Assembly: GCA_964534325.1 (NCBI GenBank)
Contig: CAZHOR010000002.1
Coordinates: 124,001-188,000, forward strand
Origin: JdFR-22 sp964534325
GTDB lineage: Archaea > Halobacteriota > Archaeoglobi > Archaeoglobales > Archaeoglobaceae
DNA: 64,000 nt
Direction of reading: 5' to 3'
Part shown: one piece after another, positions 42,951-51,535 of the stretch
Numbering within the stretch: the first letter of the stretch is position 1
How the letters are laid out: each line of letters begins with the position of its first letter
Program-made: the position numbers and the translations under genes
The notes under the pieces: model-generated
The model's input: the letters and a program-made list of their open reading frames with translations, nothing else
Database searches by the model: none
What the model was told of the DNA's origin: nothing

Positions 42951-43202
42951 TTACATTTTTACGCTTTTAGCTCCGTCAATCAGCTTTCTGGCGGCGTCGT
43001 TATCCAGTGTTATCTGGATCTCTTTTCTATCGTTCCACAGTTTTATCATAATACCGTTCTCCACTACGTTTGTCTCGATCCCTTCCAGATTTTCGGAGAA
43101 CTGGGTGCAGTAAGAAGCCAGGTAGTCTTTGATGTCCATGAAAAGCCAGGAATTCCGCTTCCTCTCCAAACCCTGCTCATAACAAACCTTTACATCCTCC
43201 AT
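42951..43202 (-). CDS. Hypothetical protein divergent from an AbrB gene
   Basis: 83 aa from ATG 43202 (GGGTGA upstream). Upstream in-frame ATGs at 43235 and 43271 overlap the promoter palindrome. Helix-rich N-terminus (WLFMDIKDYLASYCTQFSENL) followed by strands (ETNVVENGIMIKLWNDRKEIQITLDND) and a helix (AARKLIDGA). Family not recognised. It shares its promoter region with the AbrB-like gene and may be a partner or target. Confidence 0.55.
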   Translation of the reverse strand: MEDVKVCYEQGLERKRNSWLFMDIKDYLASYCTQFSENLEGIETNVVENGIMIKLWNDRKEIQITLDNDAARKLIDGAKSVKM

Positions 43203-43229
43203 ACATTTTTCACCCAATTTACTCAATAT

Positions 43230-43258
43230 GTACATTATGTACGATAAGTATAAATAGT
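43230..43258. promoter_or_regulatory. Bidirectional promoter with 13-bp palindrome
   Basis: GTACATTATGTAC (43230-43242) is a perfect palindrome next to a TATA element readable in both directions (TATAAATA / TATTTATA, 43250-43257). For the plus-strand AbrB gene this TATA is about 27 bases before the ATG (leaderless). For the minus gene the palindrome covers the expected start site. A likely AbrB autoregulatory site. Confidence 0.5.
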
Positions 43259-43280
43259 TTATCCTACTCAATTGAATAAT

Positions 43281-43439
43281 ATGGGTAAGGTTCTGGGAAT
43301 CTCCAAGATCTCCAAGAACAACAAGATAACGCTGGTAAAGGAAGTGACCTCCAAATTGGGCATTAAGGAGGGAGATCTGTTAATGTTCGTGGAGGAAGAA
43401 GACGGCCGGATCTACATTAGAACCTCCGAGATCAAATGA
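43281..43439 (+). CDS. AbrB/SpoVT-type small DNA-binding protein
   Basis: 52 aa. SKISKNNKITLVKEVTSKLGIKEGDLLMFVEEEDGRIYI is the swapped-hairpin AbrB pattern. A TATA box about 27 bases ahead and no Shine-Dalgarno suggest leaderless expression. Divergent from the hypothetical gene at 43202. Probably an autoregulated transition-state-type regulator. Confidence 0.75.
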   Translation: MGKVLGISKISKNNKITLVKEVTSKLGIKEGDLLMFVEEEDGRIYIRTSEIK

Positions 43440-43577
43440 ATTAGTTGTTGGTGAAATTATAAGGGACATCTCCACCGGAAATAAAGGGGTAATACTGTTA
43501 CCTGTGATCAAAAGTGAAGATGGAAAAATAGAAGGCAGAAAAATTGTTATGTAAGACGGTGTGGTTTTAACTCAGGA

Positions 43578-44297
43578 GTGTTGCAGGTGCAGGCTTGGAC
43601 CAGGTTGGAGCTAATAGATTTTCTGCGGGGTTTTGCTGTCATCCTCATGCTGATATACCATTTCTTCTTCGACATGGAATATTTCGGTAAGATTTCTCTC
43701 AATTCCCCTTTCTGGTTTTTCTTCCCCCGATTTATTGGAGGCACATTCATTTTTGTGGCTGGCATTTCTTTATCCTTGGCAAAAAGAAAGTATGGAGAAC
43801 GTTTAACCCGGGAATCGGTGAAAAAAGGAGCAAAATACCTCTTTCTGGGGTTGATCATAACTGCAGTAACCCTGCCCACATCTTGCTACATAAGGTTTGG
43901 GATATTGCATTTCTTTGGGCTGGCAGTGGTCATGGGGAGCTTCTTTGCAGGGTACAGGAAGAGATCGGCTGCAGCTGGCATCACTCTCTTTATTGCCGGA
44001 CTGGTTTTGAACCATGTCACCATCAGTGGGGAGTATCTGGTCTGGCTGGGGATAATGCCCTCCAGCTTTTGCTCCCTGGATTATTACCCTCTACTTCCCT
44101 GGCTGGGAGTAATGCTTATCGGCATATCCGTGGGAAACCAATTCAACCTGAACTTCAGGTTACCTTATCTCCTCAAACCAGTGAATTTGTTGGGAAAGAG
44201 ATCACTCACCATCTACATGGTCCAGCACCCCATTATATTGCTTATAATGCAGCTGTACTACGGTGATGTTATTGACCACATAATGGCAATGCTTTGA
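43578..44297 (+). CDS. DUF1624 / heparan-alpha-glucosaminide acetyltransferase-like membrane protein
   Basis: About 239 aa, 6-7 hydrophobic segments. The N-terminal LELIDFLRGFAVILMLIYHFFFDMEYFG and later YYPLLPWLGVMLIGISVGN plus LLGKRSLTIYMVQHPIIL match the DUF1624 acyltransferase-like family (related to OpgC/acyltransferase 3), which is thought to move acyl groups across the membrane. GTG 43578, TTG 43581 and GTG 43587 are all possible starts and no strong ribosome site is visible, so the N-terminus is uncertain. Confidence 0.75.
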   Translation: MLQVQAWTRLELIDFLRGFAVILMLIYHFFFDMEYFGKISLNSPFWFFFPRFIGGTFIFVAGISLSLAKRKYGERLTRESVKKGAKYLFLGLIITAVTLPTSCYIRFGILHFFGLAVVMGSFFAGYRKRSAAAGITLFIAGLVLNHVTISGEYLVWLGIMPSSFCSLDYYPLLPWLGVMLIGISVGNQFNLNFRLPYLLKPVNLLGKRSLTIYMVQHPIILLIMQLYYGDVIDHIMAML

Positions 44298-44531
44298 ACC
44301 TCATTTAATTATACTAAACTTTTATAATTATTTAATTAACTGTAGAACGGATTATAAAAGTTTATGAACCAATTACCAGAACCAAAATAGGATTTTGTGA
44401 GTTTCAAGAGTTATACGTATTGGCAGTAAAATATTAATAGCTGTAGTGCAGTAGCAATTAGCCGGACAACTAACAACTAAAATAAATTAATGAATTTGTA
44501 GTATTATAGTGTTGTAGTGGAGGAATAATAA

Positions 44532-44627
44532 ATGAGTAAAGAAGTCTTATACATCATTGCTGCACTGGGAGTATTTGGAATCTATCTCTCCCTGGTCACC
44601 AAGATAGTGCATACTTTATCAGGTTAA
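44532..44627 (+). CDS. 31-residue predicted membrane peptide
   Basis: ATG 44532 preceded by GTGGAGGAATAATAA, a strong ribosome site at good spacing. One hydrophobic segment (VLYIIAALGVFGIYLSLVTKI) spans nearly the whole peptide. No family assigned. In an otherwise gene-free 700-bp stretch. Confidence 0.5.
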   Translation: MSKEVLYIIAALGVFGIYLSLVTKIVHTLSG

Positions 44628-44697
44628 TTCAATGACTGAGTTGAGGAGACCTCGAAGCACCAGTTCAGGATAGAAGCGGCGACAGCAGAGCTGATTT

Positions 44698-44814
44698 TCA
44701 GGGAAAGCTCATGGGTTGTGATTCGAAGATAGGAACGGCTTCAGGGAGGATTAGAACTATCAAGGCCATAAATGCCAGTATGACGATTACTGCCTTCAGG
44801 ATCGTTCCTAACAT
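44698..44814 (-). CDS. 38-residue predicted membrane peptide
   Basis: Minus-strand ATG at 44814. A TATA-like CTTTTAAAC lies about 25-30 bases ahead, suggesting a leaderless transcript. The sequence opens MLGTILKAVIVILAFMAL and continues hydrophobic, forming one membrane helix, with a short polar tail. No family assigned. It converges on the 31-residue peptide gene with a 70-bp gap. Confidence 0.35.
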   Translation of the reverse strand: MLGTILKAVIVILAFMALIVLILPEAVPIFESQPMSFP

Positions 44815-44993
44815 GAACAGTATAATGATCCAATAGTTTAAAAGTTTTTAACCTGGTCTTGATCCTGACACCTTAAACTTTAAACATGACCTCTTGCTAC
44901 TTCCATGAACCCCCAAATGCTAAGGAACTTGACCAGAGTATGTCTCCTCATTCTGCTTTTAATGAAGACAGTTTCTTTAAGCTCCATAAAAGC

Positions 44994-45800
44994 TCAGTAC
45001 AGTATCTCGCCATCCAGAACTGTCACCGCTTGTCCTCCCAGTTTTACTCTATGGGTTGCATCTACTCTAACCCGGACCACACCACCGCGATGAGATGCCT
45101 GGTACCCTATCAAATCTTCTTTATCCAGCAAATCACTCCAGTAGGGTCCTAAAGAACAGTGGGCAGAACCCGTAACCGGATCCTCATTGATACCCACTCC
45201 GGGAGCGAAGAATCGGGAAACAAAATCGTAGTGTGGGTCAGTGCTTCTGGCGGTGACTACAACACCTCGAGTATTGACTCCGGATAACGCAGAAAAGTCT
45301 GGTCGCAAATTAAGTACCGTGTCCTCTTTCTCAACTTCTATGAAGTAGTCGAATGGAGTTCTTCCAGTGTAAGTCGGTTCAAAATCCATACCAAGAACAT
45401 CTAAAAGCTCAACGGGCGGTTTTACTGGTTCAGCGGGTTGTGAAGGGAAGTCCATCTCGATCCAGTCGCCACTTTTTTGGGCAGTAAGTGTGCCGCTCCT
45501 GGTGTAGAACACAGCTTTCTGGTCATCACTTAACCGTTCCGTTTCCCACAGTATGTGTGCGCTGGCCAGAGTAGCGTGTCCACACAAATCCACCTCTACC
45601 TGCGGGGTAAACCACCTGAGGTTAAAGCCGAGGTTAAAAGCATCCCTGTGAGGATGCAGGAAAGCGGTCTCTGAAAGATTCATTTCACCTGCCACATTGA
45701 GCATCCATTCTTCATCCCGCAGCTCCTGCAGAACACATACTCCGGCAGGATTGCCTTTGTATGGTCTGGACGTGAAAGCATCAACCTGATATATCTTCAT
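44994..45800 (-). CDS. PhzF family isomerase/epimerase
   Basis: 268 aa from ATG 45800. PhzF-type fold: MKIYQVDAFTSRPYKGNPAGVCVL at the start, NLSETAFLH (catalytic Glu region), RWFTPQVEVDLCGHATLASAHIL and GVGINEDPVTGSAHCSLGPYW. Enzymes of this family isomerise small acids, and the substrate here is unknown. A tandem duplication of the start region places a second identical start 72 bp upstream (ATG 45872), which would add 24 residues repeating the N-terminus. The internal start gives the normal family N-terminus. Confidence 0.85.
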   Translation of the reverse strand: MKIYQVDAFTSRPYKGNPAGVCVLQELRDEEWMLNVAGEMNLSETAFLHPHRDAFNLGFNLRWFTPQVEVDLCGHATLASAHILWETERLSDDQKAVFYTRSGTLTAQKSGDWIEMDFPSQPAEPVKPPVELLDVLGMDFEPTYTGRTPFDYFIEVEKEDTVLNLRPDFSALSGVNTRGVVVTARSTDPHYDFVSRFFAPGVGINEDPVTGSAHCSLGPYWSDLLDKEDLIGYQASHRGGVVRVRVDATHRVKLGGQAVTVLDGEILY

Positions 45801-45888
45801 GGAACGTAGAATAACTGCAGGATTGCCTTTGTATGGTCTGGACGTGAAAGCATCAACCTGATATATCTTCATGGAACGTAGAATAACT
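45745..45888. repeat. 72-bp perfect tandem duplication covering the PhzF start
   Basis: Copies at 45745-45816 and 45817-45888 appear identical. The unit holds the first 18-19 codons of PhzF, its ATG and about 16 bp upstream. 72 is a multiple of three, so the frame is kept through both copies. Confidence 0.9.
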
Positions 45889-45943
45889 GCGAAGTATATA
45901 GTTTAAATCTTTACTTTTCTTCCTCACATTGACTTGAACACGG

Positions 45944-45972
45944 AAAACTAAGAAAAATAAAAAATTTTTAAG
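45944..45972 (-). terminator. Poly-T terminator after the fpo operon
   Basis: On the minus strand, T-rich runs (TTTTTTATTTTTCTTAGTTTT) follow the fpoN stop directly. Typical archaeal terminator at the end of a long operon. Confidence 0.5.
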
Positions 45973-45977
45973 TTTAA

Positions 45978-47402
45978 CTACGGTAGAATCATGTTCACTG
46001 CGTTCAGAAGGGCGTCGATGAAGGGCTGGGGATAGATACCTATTACTATCACGCCGATGAGGCAGATAACCACTGCCAGTGTGAGTTCGATGGGCTGTTT
46101 GATCCTGATCGCTTTGAGGGGCTCTTCGACATAGATGGCTCTGATAACTCTGGCATAATAAAATACGGATATGACACTGTTTATGACACCTGCCAGGGCA
46201 AGCAGCCACAGATTGGCTCCAATGGCCGAGGTGAACAGCCAGTATTTACTCCAGAATCCACCCAGGGGTGGGAAACCTGCCAGACTGAACATGAATATGG
46301 TCATTGCCAGGGCCAGTATGGGGGCCCTCTTCCATAACCCATTAAAGTCGTCAACATTTTCTCCCAAACCCTTGAAAGCGGTGAATGCCACCACACCAAA
46401 AGCTCCTGCTTTCATCAGAGCGTGAGTCAGGATGTGGAATAAAGATGAAGCAATCCCAAGAGGGTTGAATGCTGCCAGACCTATCATGGCGTATCCGGCG
46501 TGAGCAATGCTGGAGTATGCCAGCATCCTCTTCACGTTCTGCTGCCACAGGGCCACCACATTTCCCAGGGTCATGGTTATAATAGCTATAACGGCCAGGA
46601 TCGTTCCCCATTCAACATTGGCCAGGTAGAGACCGATAACGAATACCTGAATAAATATGGCCAGACCCATAGCTTTCGAGCCTGCAGCGAGGAAAGCTGT
46701 AACGCTGGTGGGAGCTCCCTGATAGACGTCAGGAGTCCACATGTGGAAGGGGACGGCGGATATCTTGTAGCCGAACCCGGCTATCATCATTCCTAAAGCC
46801 AGGAACGCCAGTGGGTTGTTCATGGTAAGGGTTGTGGCTATTGCGGTCAGATGGGTTGTACCGGTCAAACCATAGACCAGACTTAAACCATAGAGGATCA
46901 TTCCGCTGGAAAAAGCACCAAAGAACAGGTACTTGAACCCTGCTTCATTGCTGAACCTGTTCTTCTTGAAGTACGCTGTTAGAGCATAAGTGGATATGCT
47001 GGCAGTCTCAAAAGCAACATAGAGGGTGATAAGCTCTCTTGCGGAAACAACAACCATCATACCCACTGTAGCTATAAGTAGCAAGGCGTAGTACTCTCCT
47101 ACACTATCATTGTAATCTCTCAGGTAATTTATGGAGATCAAGATCACCAGCAGCGTCACTGTCAGGAAGAGAAGTTTCAGCACCCAGGCATAATAATCGA
47201 ACACAAACGTGAAGAACTGGGTCTCCACATCCCTGAGTGTGATAACGTAGATCATAGCGATTATGACGCCCGCCAGGCTCAAGTAGGCAGGCAAATCCTT
47301 CTCTTCCTTGGATAGCAACGTGATGGAGACTGCGAGGAACGCAAAGAAGGCCACTACGATTTCTGGATATACTATATTTATCGTCTCTATCAATTTACAC
47401 AC
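45978..47402 (-). CDS. fpoN: F420H2 dehydrogenase subunit N (NuoN-like)
   Basis: 474 aa, about 14 membrane helices. Antiporter-like proton channel of the complex I family. LITLYVAFETASISTYALTAYF, the central-Lys region MIAGFGYKISAVPFHMWTPDVYQGAPT and AYSSIAHAGYAMIGL are NuoN hallmarks. Last gene of the 13-gene minus-strand operon. Its start overlaps the end of fpoM by 8 bp. Confidence 0.93.
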   Translation of the reverse strand: MCKLIETINIVYPEIVVAFFAFLAVSITLLSKEEKDLPAYLSLAGVIIAMIYVITLRDVETQFFTFVFDYYAWVLKLLFLTVTLLVILISINYLRDYNDSVGEYYALLLIATVGMMVVVSARELITLYVAFETASISTYALTAYFKKNRFSNEAGFKYLFFGAFSSGMILYGLSLVYGLTGTTHLTAIATTLTMNNPLAFLALGMMIAGFGYKISAVPFHMWTPDVYQGAPTSVTAFLAAGSKAMGLAIFIQVFVIGLYLANVEWGTILAVIAIITMTLGNVVALWQQNVKRMLAYSSIAHAGYAMIGLAAFNPLGIASSLFHILTHALMKAGAFGVVAFTAFKGLGENVDDFNGLWKRAPILALAMTIFMFSLAGFPPLGGFWSKYWLFTSAIGANLWLLALAGVINSVISVFYYARVIRAIYVEEPLKAIRIKQPIELTLAVVICLIGVIVIGIYPQPFIDALLNAVNMILP

Positions 47403-48861
47403 CTCCTATGAGATGTACGAAGTTTACAGTGTAGATGTCTATCATATCCGTTATCAGCTTGGGGTAAACTCCCAGTAGGATTGTAGCGATCAACAAGATG
47501 AACATAGCCGCGAACTCGTGCGCGTGGAGGTCACCGTGGATGTGCAGGTTGGTGTTGAAAGGTCCGAACACCGCCTTCCTCAAAGCGTAAAGGAAGTATC
47601 CAGCGGTCACTATTGCTGCTGGGAACACGAACAAGGCCAGCACGTTAAATGCCTGTAAAGAACCTATGAGCACCGTAAATTCTGCCACGAAGGAGCTGGT
47701 GAACGGTAATGCCAGTCCTGCGAGGCTTGCCGCGGTCATGAATACGGCCCACATGGGCATTTTATGGGCTACGCCTCCCAAACTGGGTATGATCCTTGTT
47801 CCCGCCTTGTGGTGCAGGCTACCCGCCATCATGAATAACAGGGGTGAAACAGTTCCGTGGGCGAACATCTGGAATGCTGCTCCCGTCAAAGCGATGGGGG
47901 TTAGTGCTGCCGCTCCCAGCAAGACATATCCCATATGTGATACCGACGACAGCGCTATGAGGCTCTTGTAGTCTCTTTGCGCCATGGCGGCGAACGCTCC
48001 ATAGAAGATGGAGAATATGGCTATGAGTGCCAGCGGCACAGCATATGTTTGAGTTATGTCCGGGAAGAATGAAAGAGGGATTCTCAGTAAGCCGTATCCA
48101 CCCATCTTAAGCAGAATTCCTGCCAGGAGGACACTTCCGCTTGTAGGGGCTTCAACGTGGGCGGCTGGAAGCCATGTATGGAAGGGCACTACGGGCATTT
48201 TGACCATGAAACCGAATACCAGTGCAGCGAAAAGAATGGTAGCCAGACCGGGCTCAACGGTCAGCTTCTGGAAGTCTATGAAATCAAAGGTGTGGACACC
48301 GAACTGCTCCAGATACAGGTAGTGCATGGCAAAGAATGCCAGTATCATTATGACGCTTCCAACGTGAGTATATACAATGAACTTGTAGCTGGCATAGGTC
48401 TTCCGGGGCCCTCCAAATATGGCTATGAGGAAATACATAGGTATAAGGACTATCTCCCAGAACACGAAGAACAGGAACAGATCAAGGGACATGAAAACTC
48501 CTGCTGTGCCCAGACATGTGAGCATCAACAGGCCGTAGAACTGATAATCCCTGCCCGGTTCATCTGTACCGTATATGCATGACGCCAAAGCCAGTACTGC
48601 AGTGAGGATCACCAGGGGAAGGCTCAATCCATCTACTGCCAGATGGTAGGTTATACCCAATGCTGGTATCCACTGTGCTTTCTCCACCAGCTGGAACCCT
48701 CCGCCGAACCCGAAGATCGTGTAAGCATACAGCGAAGCGGCCAGAGCCAGTATGGAGAAGAATATCGATATGTATCTCCCTGCTCTGTTATTTCTTGAGA
48801 TCCATGGAAGTATTGCTCCCAGTAAGAAGAATAATAATATTATACTCAATATTGGAACCAT
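47395..48861 (-). CDS. fpoM: F420H2 dehydrogenase subunit M (NuoM-like)
   Basis: 488 aa membrane antiporter-like subunit. FVFWEIVLIPMYFLIAIFGG (conserved Glu), VKMPVVPFHTWLPAAHVEAPTSGSVLLAGILLKMGGYG and ALSSVSHMGYVLLG are the NuoM signatures. Pumps protons with L and N. Its start directly abuts the fpoL stop. Confidence 0.94.
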   Translation of the reverse strand: MVPILSIILLFFLLGAILPWISRNNRAGRYISIFFSILALAASLYAYTIFGFGGGFQLVEKAQWIPALGITYHLAVDGLSLPLVILTAVLALASCIYGTDEPGRDYQFYGLLMLTCLGTAGVFMSLDLFLFFVFWEIVLIPMYFLIAIFGGPRKTYASYKFIVYTHVGSVIMILAFFAMHYLYLEQFGVHTFDFIDFQKLTVEPGLATILFAALVFGFMVKMPVVPFHTWLPAAHVEAPTSGSVLLAGILLKMGGYGLLRIPLSFFPDITQTYAVPLALIAIFSIFYGAFAAMAQRDYKSLIALSSVSHMGYVLLGAAALTPIALTGAAFQMFAHGTVSPLLFMMAGSLHHKAGTRIIPSLGGVAHKMPMWAVFMTAASLAGLALPFTSSFVAEFTVLIGSLQAFNVLALFVFPAAIVTAGYFLYALRKAVFGPFNTNLHIHGDLHAHEFAAMFILLIATILLGVYPKLITDMIDIYTVNFVHLIGGV

Positions 48862-50742
48862 TTACACCACCCCGAAATATAGAAGCATAGCTATCACGCC
48901 GATCACCACAATACTCAGATATACGTGGATGCTTCCGGTTTGAAGTCTTCTCAGACCTCCACCGCCGTACATGGTAGTCTTTCCTATTCCGTCAACAAGG
49001 CCATCGATAATGTATTTTTCAATCCAGCCTACTACTCTATAAGTATAAATACCAATTCTACCTCCAAATAACTCTTCGAACAGGTAATCCATATAGTACT
49101 TCTCCGTTATCACTGAATGAACCGGTTTCAAAGGATTTCTTATGCTGGCGGGGTCGAATGCTTTTCTCACGTATCCCAGATAAGCAACGGCAACAGCTGA
49201 AGCAGCTATAATCACGGTTAGCACCATTAAACCCAGATTGGGTACCAGGTGTAGCTGTATGGTACCCATATGCTCTGCGCCTTCCAGCACTGCGTGAGGA
49301 TACTTCTCAACGAAGTGGTGCATGTATCCTTCGAACCACCATTTTATCAGCCCGGAGAACACCGCAAACAGGGCCAGTATGGTAAGTACGGAGGTCATCA
49401 CCCTGGGGTTCTCTTTGGGATGCTCTCTACCCCTGTATTTGCCAAGGAAGGCCATGAACCATACCCTGAATATATAGAAAGCGGTCAGAGCTGCGGCAGC
49501 AATCCCCAGGAATGTGAGTATCATATCACCCTGCTGGAAAGCCGCCAGGATAACCTCATCCTTGGAGAAGAAACCGCTGAACGGCGGTATCCCTGCCAGA
49601 GCCAGGCTACCGGCCAGCATGGTGAAGGCCGTTATGGGCATGACCTTCCGTAATCCTCCCATCTCTCTTATATCGTTGGTCATACAGGAGTTAATTACAC
49701 TACCTGCGGCAAGGAATAGCAGAGCTTTGAAGAAAGCGTGATTGATCAAATGGAACATTCCGGCGAAAATGCTTCCCACACCCAGCGCCAGGAACATGTA
49801 GCCCAGCTGGGAAATGGTGGAGTAAGCGATCACCTTCTTGATATCCACCATCACCAGAGCCATGGTCGCTGCAAATAATGCTGTAAACCCACCTATGTAG
49901 GCTACGGTGGTCATGGCGTCCGGGCTGAGCACAAACAGTGGATAATTCCTGGCCACCAGATAAACACCGGCTTTGACCATAGTAGCAGCGTGAATCAAGG
50001 CTGAAACAGTGGTAGGGCCTTCCATAGCGTCTGGAAGCCACACGTGTAAGGGGAATTGTGCGGACTTACCTACAGCACCTCCAAACAGCATTATCACCGC
50101 AAAAGTAAGGATCGCCGTATCCATCGCTGGAGCAGCCTCAAACAGTTCTAAAAGGTTGAAAGTTCCTGCATAGACGAATAGGACAAAAATCCCGATCATG
50201 AACATTACATCTCCAGCTCTGGTAACCAGAAACGCTTTCATGGCGGCCCTGGAGGCTTCTGGCTTTCGGTAGAAGTATCCGATGAGCAGGTAGGAGCACA
50301 ATCCCACTATCTCCCAGAACATGAACATTAACAGGAGATTGTTGGCGATCACAAGTCCCAGCATACCTACGCTGAACAACTGCATCTCCGCAAAATATCT
50401 GCTCAGCTTGTTGGTCCTGATGAACGGTACCATGTAGCCCATGGAATAGATGTGGATCAGCAGGATGAGCAGTGAAACTACCAGGACCATTATACCGCTC
50501 AGACTGTCGATGAGGACACCAAAGCCTATATCATAGCCGCCTATAGTTATCCACGTAAAGCTGGCCTCGTATGTTTTTCCTCCCAGAACATCAAGGAAGG
50601 TTCCCAGAGATATCAGGAAGCTGATGAGCATGAAGAATATGGCCACCTGGCCAAGACCCATTCTATACCTGTATCCAGCGATCAGGCATATTAGAAATCC
50701 GAATACCGGCATTATGGGGATTAACCATGAGTACTCGATCAT
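48862..50742 (-). CDS. fpoL: F420H2 dehydrogenase subunit L (NuoL-like)
   Basis: 626 aa from ATG 50742, which has GAGGTGG 10 bases upstream (an ATG at 50751 is also in frame). About 16 membrane helices. FMFWEIVGLCSYLLIGYFY, SAQFPLHVWLPDAMEGPTTVSALIHAATMVKAGVYL and AYSTISQLGYMFLALG match NuoL. The C-terminal part should form the long lateral helix that couples the antiporter-like subunits. Immediately follows fpoK. Confidence 0.94.
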   Translation of the reverse strand: MIEYSWLIPIMPVFGFLICLIAGYRYRMGLGQVAIFFMLISFLISLGTFLDVLGGKTYEASFTWITIGGYDIGFGVLIDSLSGIMVLVVSLLILLIHIYSMGYMVPFIRTNKLSRYFAEMQLFSVGMLGLVIANNLLLMFMFWEIVGLCSYLLIGYFYRKPEASRAAMKAFLVTRAGDVMFMIGIFVLFVYAGTFNLLELFEAAPAMDTAILTFAVIMLFGGAVGKSAQFPLHVWLPDAMEGPTTVSALIHAATMVKAGVYLVARNYPLFVLSPDAMTTVAYIGGFTALFAATMALVMVDIKKVIAYSTISQLGYMFLALGVGSIFAGMFHLINHAFFKALLFLAAGSVINSCMTNDIREMGGLRKVMPITAFTMLAGSLALAGIPPFSGFFSKDEVILAAFQQGDMILTFLGIAAAALTAFYIFRVWFMAFLGKYRGREHPKENPRVMTSVLTILALFAVFSGLIKWWFEGYMHHFVEKYPHAVLEGAEHMGTIQLHLVPNLGLMVLTVIIAASAVAVAYLGYVRKAFDPASIRNPLKPVHSVITEKYYMDYLFEELFGGRIGIYTYRVVGWIEKYIIDGLVDGIGKTTMYGGGGLRRLQTGSIHVYLSIVVIGVIAMLLYFGVV

Positions 50743-50744
50743 TA

Positions 50745-51050
50745 CTACCACCTCAACCTGTTAAATACATCAATATTGACCGTTCCGAAATTCCTGAACA
50801 ACCTTAAAACTATGGCCAATCCTATGGCAGCTTCTGCCGCAGCGATCACAATTACGAACATGGCGAATATCTGGCCCACATAACCGTCCATGTGGTATCT
50901 GGAAAACGCGATAAAGTTGATATTGGCAGAGTTGAGCATAAGCTCAATACCCATGAGCATAACAATAGGATTTCTTTTTAAAGTAACTCCAAAGATGCCT
51001 ATGGCAAACATCACCGCTGAAAACGAAACGAACATATAAACCGGTATCAC
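50745..51050 (-). CDS. fpoK: F420H2 dehydrogenase subunit K (NuoK-like)
   Basis: 101 aa, three membrane helices, with the conserved glutamates in LMGIELMLNSANINFIAFSR and VIAAAEAAIGLAIVLRLFR, as in NuoK. Overlaps fpoJ2 by 4 bp (ATGA), so translation is coupled. Confidence 0.94.
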   Translation of the reverse strand: MIPVYMFVSFSAVMFAIGIFGVTLKRNPIVMLMGIELMLNSANINFIAFSRYHMDGYVGQIFAMFVIVIAAAEAAIGLAIVLRLFRNFGTVNIDVFNRLRW

Positions 51051-51289
51051 AGCTCCTCCCTCCTTACGATGTGAATTGCACCGAAAATCACTGCCAAGAC
51101 TAATAGTGAAACAAGCTCAAAGGGAATACCGAATTCCAAGAACAGTGATTTCCCGATATCGTTGATGTTGGGTAACCATTTTTGATAAATGGGGTAATTA
51201 CCCTGTACGATTAGAACAACAGCGCTGGCAAGGAAAACCAGGGCCATAAGTAGCCTGCCGATCGTCCTTCTGTTCTCCTCATAGCTCAT
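51047..51289 (-). CDS. fpoJ2: F420H2 dehydrogenase subunit J, C-terminal part (J2)
   Basis: 80 aa, two membrane helices. Corresponds to the second half of NuoJ: LFLEFGIPFELVSLLVLAVIFGAIHIVRREE is the typical J end. In Methanosarcina-type complexes NuoJ is likewise split into two genes. Overlaps fpoJ1 by 11 bp. Confidence 0.88.
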   Translation of the reverse strand: MSYEENRRTIGRLLMALVFLASAVVLIVQGNYPIYQKWLPNINDIGKSLFLEFGIPFELVSLLVLAVIFGAIHIVRREEL

Positions 51290-51533
51290 CTATACCACCT
51301 CTCCTGGTCACCATTATGGCGAACACGATCAGGACGCTTACAGCTCCGGCATAGACCATTACGTGAATGAATGCGAGGAAATAGGATTCTAAGAGGGCGT
51401 AGATACCACCTATCAACAACATCGTGAGGGCAAAGAAGGTTGCTGAGTGCAGCACATCTCTGGAGGCGAATATTAGCATAGCTGAAACCACTGTAGCGGC
51501 AGCCATAATCCAAAAAACACTCATTTCGATCAT
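51279..51533 (-). CDS. fpoJ1: F420H2 dehydrogenase subunit J, N-terminal part (J1)
   Basis: 84 aa, three membrane helices. First half of NuoJ: SATFFALTMLLIGGIYALLESYFLAFIHVMVYAGAVSVLIVFAIMV, including the conserved Tyr-Ala-Gly of helix 3. Split from J2 as in methanogen Fpo. Starts 2 bp after the fpoF stop. Confidence 0.9.
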   Translation of the reverse strand: MIEMSVFWIMAAATVVSAMLIFASRDVLHSATFFALTMLLIGGIYALLESYFLAFIHVMVYAGAVSVLIVFAIMVTRRGGIDEL

Positions 51534-51535
51534 TT

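Noticed and set aside
43440..43553. Short frame ending GVILLPVIKSEDGKIEGRKIVM after the AbrB gene
   Set aside because: It looks somewhat protein-like, but no ATG, GTG or TTG start is available in frame before an upstream stop. Possibly a remnant, but not supportable as a gene.
45800..45872. ATG 45872 as the main PhzF start
   Set aside because: It would add a second copy of the N-terminal 18-24 residues before the family-typical start. The internal ATG 45800 gives the normal protein.
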